Positions 54,601 through 60,600 of a DNA stretch of 64,000 nucleotides are shown here, in pieces. The position numbers and the translations under genes are program-made. The notes beneath the pieces were generated by a model, which did no database searches, had not been told where the DNA came from, and was given only the letters and a program-made list of their open reading frames with translations. The number at the start of each line of letters is the position of its first letter. Positions within the stretch are counted from its first letter, which is position 1. This DNA comes from Aldrovandia affinis (taxonomy: Eukaryota > Chordata > Actinopteri > Notacanthiformes > Halosauridae). The stretch is from NCBI GenBank assembly GCA_029706075.1, contig JAINUG010000173.1, forward strand, positions 496,001-560,000, read 5' to 3'.

Positions 54601-57600
54601 AATACCACTTTCTACACTTAGTTTTTAAATGTACTTTTTCTCTACATACAACCCAGTCAAATGGAGTGCAAAAAAAAGGCCACCACACAACAACACGATA
54701 CCACAAAAAAACAATGCATTCATTGTGAGATGGGATCCACAATATATCAATATATTAGTGGACTGCTGGAGGCTTGTCAATGAATAGTGGGGCCACCCAG
54801 AGCCTATGGATACCTTGATGGCTCGTTTTGACCTTGAGTTTCCTTTCCCCATGGTATCCACTAATTTCCATATGGAGGCATCCTTCCTCAGTTGCTCCTC
54901 TGTCCATGAGTCTTTCTAGTTTTGTGAACAAAGCAAAGCCCCTGTAACCCTTTGCCATGTCGTACCTGTCTTTTCCTCAAATTGCATAAAATATCCAGGC
55001 TAAGCATTAACAAAAAACATCACATTACAAAAGGGCAAAGGATGGGCACATGCTCAAAACAGTGAACTGATAGTCAGCAGCACAAAGGCCACACACAAAA
55101 TAATGCCTAACTGGTAACGCTGAATGAACTGCTGATCTGGTCTTTCTCTAATAAAAATGGGTTGTTCTGCATGTGTTGTCCAGAGTCATTTTCATTCTGG
55201 CTTTTTACATTCTTTTAGGTACACAAATAAATATAGTACACTATACGCAAAGGCAAGTGTGTCAATGCTGTAACGGACTACAATGACAGAGGAAGCATGG
55301 CTGAATCCGTTGGTGTTCCACCCCATTATGCTGTCAAACTCTCACCAAACATATATTTAAACTACCAGTGCTGCATGTAAAATACACAGCAGACTGAGAG
55401 AGCCTTAGATGTGAGGAGGTGGTGGAATGCAACCTTTGCTCGGCCCAGCCTCCAGTCAGTATGTGGGCTCTACAATGTCTTCGACAAAATGCCTTAATGC
55501 ATAATTATGTCTTTGATACTGCTACATTAATTGTTAAAATAATGATTTGTTAATACTGAAGAATTGTTAAAATACTAATCTCAGTCGCTTACTGGGCTAA
55601 GACTTCATACTCAGATATAATGCCAAAGTAAGAGAACAGTCCCCACATTACCTTTTATTTAACATGCAATAACATTCATTTAAATTCAGTCTATTAAATT
55701 ACCTGTTTTCAGCTGTAAACTTGAATACATTTAACTGAAGTATTTGAAAAGGAATTTATTTTGCCTGTATCATTCAGACCTCAACATAAATACTAGGCAT
55801 TAAACACTAAATAACAGTGATATATTTCATATAAAATCATGCAATTCAATGCAACCATGCATTCAATGCAAATATGTTAATTATATCACTTCAGTTATTA
55901 TTATAACTTCACAATATATACCCTAATTAGAATTAGACTTAATCTCCAAGACAAAAGAAGAAAAACAATCATGCTTCTCAGCTTTTCAATGCTACATTGT
56001 TAGCAGTCACATGAAGTTCATGCTTTTTTAATTTTTTACTTTTGTTTTCAAACAATGTATTGACATGTTGGGAACTCCTAAAATGTTATGTTGATACCCA
56101 GAAATGTCTGGAAGATACTGTAATAATGAATTTCCATATTCACACAGTTCTTAATGTGAAATCCAATTAGATTGTAAATCTCCAATAAACTTAAGTCCAG
56201 CAACACAAATCACATCCTGGCACTTTCTGCAGGAATTGCTGACTTCTGTTACACAGAGTGTAGAGTCTACTTATTCTGTGTGTATGAAAATAAAGTGTTC
56301 ACAGTCTTGTAATTAGTATAGATAATTAGTGCTGTCATATTACTGCCATGCCAAAAAAATATATATACACAGTCTCTACACACTAACAGCCATAGCAATA
56401 AGCAGGCACAATCAGTTTTTCTTTTCAATAACCACTAGAACAATATGATCTTTGGCAATCATCATCCAAAGTCAGAAGTCTAAGTCAGCTGCAGTGACAC
56501 TGACTAAATAAATCAAAGTGGCAGGCAGCTGTGCTTTACCTTGTGCTCTCGTCTCATACGAGCATAGAAAGCTTCCCTCTAAAAGTAGACAGAGGACAGA
56601 AAATAATGCATTTAATAGGACACGAGTGGCAGAACGCATATCCTTCCTCTGACAAAAGCCAAAATCTGGAATGACTGAGGTGCCGAGTACCTGATGCCAG
56701 AAACAAATCCAAATCTAGTAGCACTCTTGCTGCTGCATACTTTATTATAGGTGTGCTTTACAATGGCTGCCCATTTCACAAAAAAATGTTAACAGCACAG
56801 GAAATAGCACAGGATATCTTTAACACAGACTGTACAAAGTAAACCCTTTCTTGTCATGAGAAGCATTGCGGAGACAAAAGCTCTTTTTAAGCAGCAGGAG
56901 CAAAAACAGAAGGGGGTAGGCTTTGGCACTTTGTGCATGAAAGGTGAAAACCTTACGCAAGAGCACTGGAAGAAGAAGTTGAATTGGAACAGACAATCAC
57001 ATGATGTAAATATCCCATGGGTGGGCCATTGGGGGCACACAATATGCACTCTACCTTGTCTCCCTTGAAGGCCTCAGGCAGTTGCCAGTAGTGGGCTTCC
57101 TGTTCCAGGTTTCCAAAGTTGCTGAAGGAGAGCTGGGTGCTGTCGGTGGAAACCTCCACTGTGAAGCCTGTGGTGATACGGTTGGTGCGCTGTCGGTTCA
57201 CCAGTGCGAGGTTCTGGAAGTTTCCTGGTGTGAAAACGGAGGACACCTGCCACACAGAGAGGAACGTTTTCAACAGTACCATCTGGGACAATACATTTAG
57301 ACAGCTGACTAAGTCACTTTCTAAAGAAGGCTTTAAATCATGATTAAATCCAAGTGTTTATTTTTTTCTTCACAAACGCAGTTTGAGCAATCGCCAAAAT
57401 GAAATGATCAACATGTGCTTGTCAAAAAAAAGAATGCACATTTGCAATTCAAAGAGGAGAACAAATGTTGATTGAATCTTGTCTGATATTTTCATACTTG
57501 TTTTTCCTCTACTTAATTTCAACAAGTCAACAAAAACATCTATCTTACAATGAGTAACTGCAAGAGTGGGCTAAACATGCTTATATCAGGCAGGCAGTGT

Positions 57601-60600
57601 GGTATAATGGTTAGGGAACTGGGCTTGTAACATTAAGGTTGCAGGTTCAATCCCCAGGTGGGACACTGCCGTTGTACCCTTAAGCAAGGTACTTAACCTG
57701 AATTGCTTCAGTTAATATCCAGCTGTATAAATGGATTGTAAAGAAATGTAAACTGTAAGTCGCTCTGGATAAGAGCGTCTGCTAAATGCCTGTAATGTAA
57801 TATCAGATGCTTCCATTTCTCATTTAAACCACGTCCCAAGTGGCAACGCTATGGCAACACCATAACATGTTTCTAAGTTCTGAACCCACTATTAAGCACC
57901 ATTCCATTCACAATAAAAATGGCTGAGAGCACGGTATGCCAGGGGTGTTATTCTTGATGCACAGAGAAGGTTCCCAGCATCCAAGATCCCGCAGCCTCAC
58001 CACATCTCTGTAGTAGTTGGAGCTGGTGCATTGCTGCGTGACGCCCATGCAGAAGCAGGAGAGGCAGCCGTCTTTGTGATCCGAGCTCAGATGGAAGTGG
58101 CCCACCCTGCAGCTGCTGCAGCCAGATCCCTCCACGTGTGTCTGCCAGAGGACAACAAGGAAGAACAATGGCCAAACAAGACCTAAGCTCGTCAAATCAT
58201 CACAAACAATGCACACAAAGCCCCATTCAAACCGTTTGCCATTCACTTACAGGCCCAGGCATGGCAGACCAAGAAGCTCATGTCATAAATATAAAGCATC
58301 AGATACTGATATAAGAATACATAATGATGAGAACTAAGATAATCTAAGCTCTAAAGAATATCCAGTACGGCATCATGCCTGGACTTGAATACCCCAAATG
58401 TTTCTGCCTCAACTATCTGACCTAGCAAGCTGTTCCAGATATTGACAACTTTCTGTGCAAAAACTCAATTCCTGATATCCGTGTGGAATTTGCCTTTAAC
58501 TATTTTCCACCTGTGTCCTCTTGTTCTGCTAACCAAACTTATCTAAAAAAACTATTTGGTAGTTGACTTTGTTAATCTCATTTAAGAATTTAAAAACCTC
58601 AATCAAATCCCCCTTAGTTTATGTTTGCTAAACTTGAATAGATTGAGCATCTTAAGTCTATCCTCGTACCTTTTACCTTTCATACAAGTGGTTCTCTGTG
58701 GCTCAGTTGGTAGAGCACAGCGTTGGCAATGCTTAGGTTGTGGGTTCAATTCCCACTGGGGCCACATATACTGATGAAGAATGTATGCATTCACTACTGT
58801 AAGTCGCTTTGGATAAAAGCGTCTGCTAAATGGCATATATTATATATATACCAGGTACCAATTTAGTTGCCCTTCTTTGTACTTTTTCAAGAGCTTCTAT
58901 ATCTTTTATGTGCTGTGGTGCCCAGAGCTGCACACAGTACTCTAAAGTGAGGTCTGACAAAGGCATTATATAACAGCAATATTTATACTGATTTATACTC
59001 AATACCCTTTGTTATATATCCCAGCATCCTGTTTGCCTTTTCACTGTTGCAGCACACTGCTTAAATTCAGACTTTGATCAACTACAACTTCCAAGTCTTG
59101 AACAAATTGATCACATTCAAATTTTTCTCCTCCAATAAAATACTTCAGTGATATAATGTTATTTCCCACATGCATAACTATACATTTAGCAATATTGAAT
59201 GTCATCTGCCATGTTTCTGCCCATTTCTGGATTTTATTTCAATCATTTTGGATTAAATTATCCTCAATTCCAAACTGTTTGCTAAGTTTTGCTTCATTGC
59301 TAATTTAAATAAGGAAGAGCAGAAGTCCTAACACCAAATATATAATATCATAAGCCTGGTTCAAGTCACTTTGTAGCTTCCTCAAAGAAGGAATAATTCC
59401 AACTTGACCCTAATGATACATTCCAGGATTTTACATGAGATACAGGTTAAAGTGAAAGGCTTATAGTTCCCTGGGTCAGTACGGTTCCCCTTTCACCAGT
59501 GTTTAGAGATTGCATAAAAATATCTGTCAATGGTTTATATATAATCTCCCCAATTCCATGAGAATATATGCTATCAGGGTCTGCTGTTTATTTGTCTTCA
59601 GTTTTTCCTAGTACTTCTCCATCCCTTATCTCTAAAATCTGTATATTGACTTTTAGGCATATTTATATAAAATAAATATATATGGTAAAGCTCTCAACAA
59701 AGTAACTGTTTGTTTATTATTATAAACCATAGCCTCTTCCTTATTCTTAATGCACATAACCTCTTCATTAACTTTCCTTTTTCTACTGCAATATTGAAAA
59801 AACTGCATAGAATGACTTTTTACATCATGGGATATGTTAATTTCAAAGTGCCTTTTAGCTGCCCTTATTTCCTTTTTAGCCTTAGCCTGCATATTGCAAT
59901 AATCTATATTAATCTTGTTTCTCTCCGAATTGCTCTGTTCATATCACAGTCTCTTCTTTTGACTTAAAGTCTCCCGTAGAGATGTATTCATCCACTGTGG
60001 AGAATTTTTCCAATCTTATTTTTACTTACTTTGGGATGAATTTACACTGTGCATCAACAATAACCCTTTTAAATGTAGTCATTTTTTTTGTTCACAGTTT
60101 TGCAATCTAGTTTTACCCAATCTATATTACTTAACTTCTCTCTCATTTTATTAAAGTCAGCACATCTGAAGTTCTAGACTGCACTATGATCAATTGTCCT
60201 TAGTGGTTCCACTACCTCTGAGCTGCAAATTCTGTCTGGATTATTACACAAAACCAGATCCAGTACTGTTTTACATCTTGTAAACTGAGTAACAAACTGC
60301 ACCAATAATAATCATTAACCACATCTAAAAACTCCTCTTCACATTTACCCTGACCTGACCCTACTTCCCAATTAAGAGAGGGGTAATTGAAATCACCCAT
60401 TATTAATGTCTCTCCTTCCTGACTGGTTTGTTTTATGTTTCCATAGAGCATAATATTTATGTTGCTGTCTGAAGCTGGAGGTCTATAGCATACTCCTATA
60501 TTAAGGCCCTTCTCATATTCTCCCAGTAGTCTAATCCAGATGTCCTCACAAGGAATGAGAAATTGAATTCCTGCAATTTCCTGCACATTCAGATTCTTTC

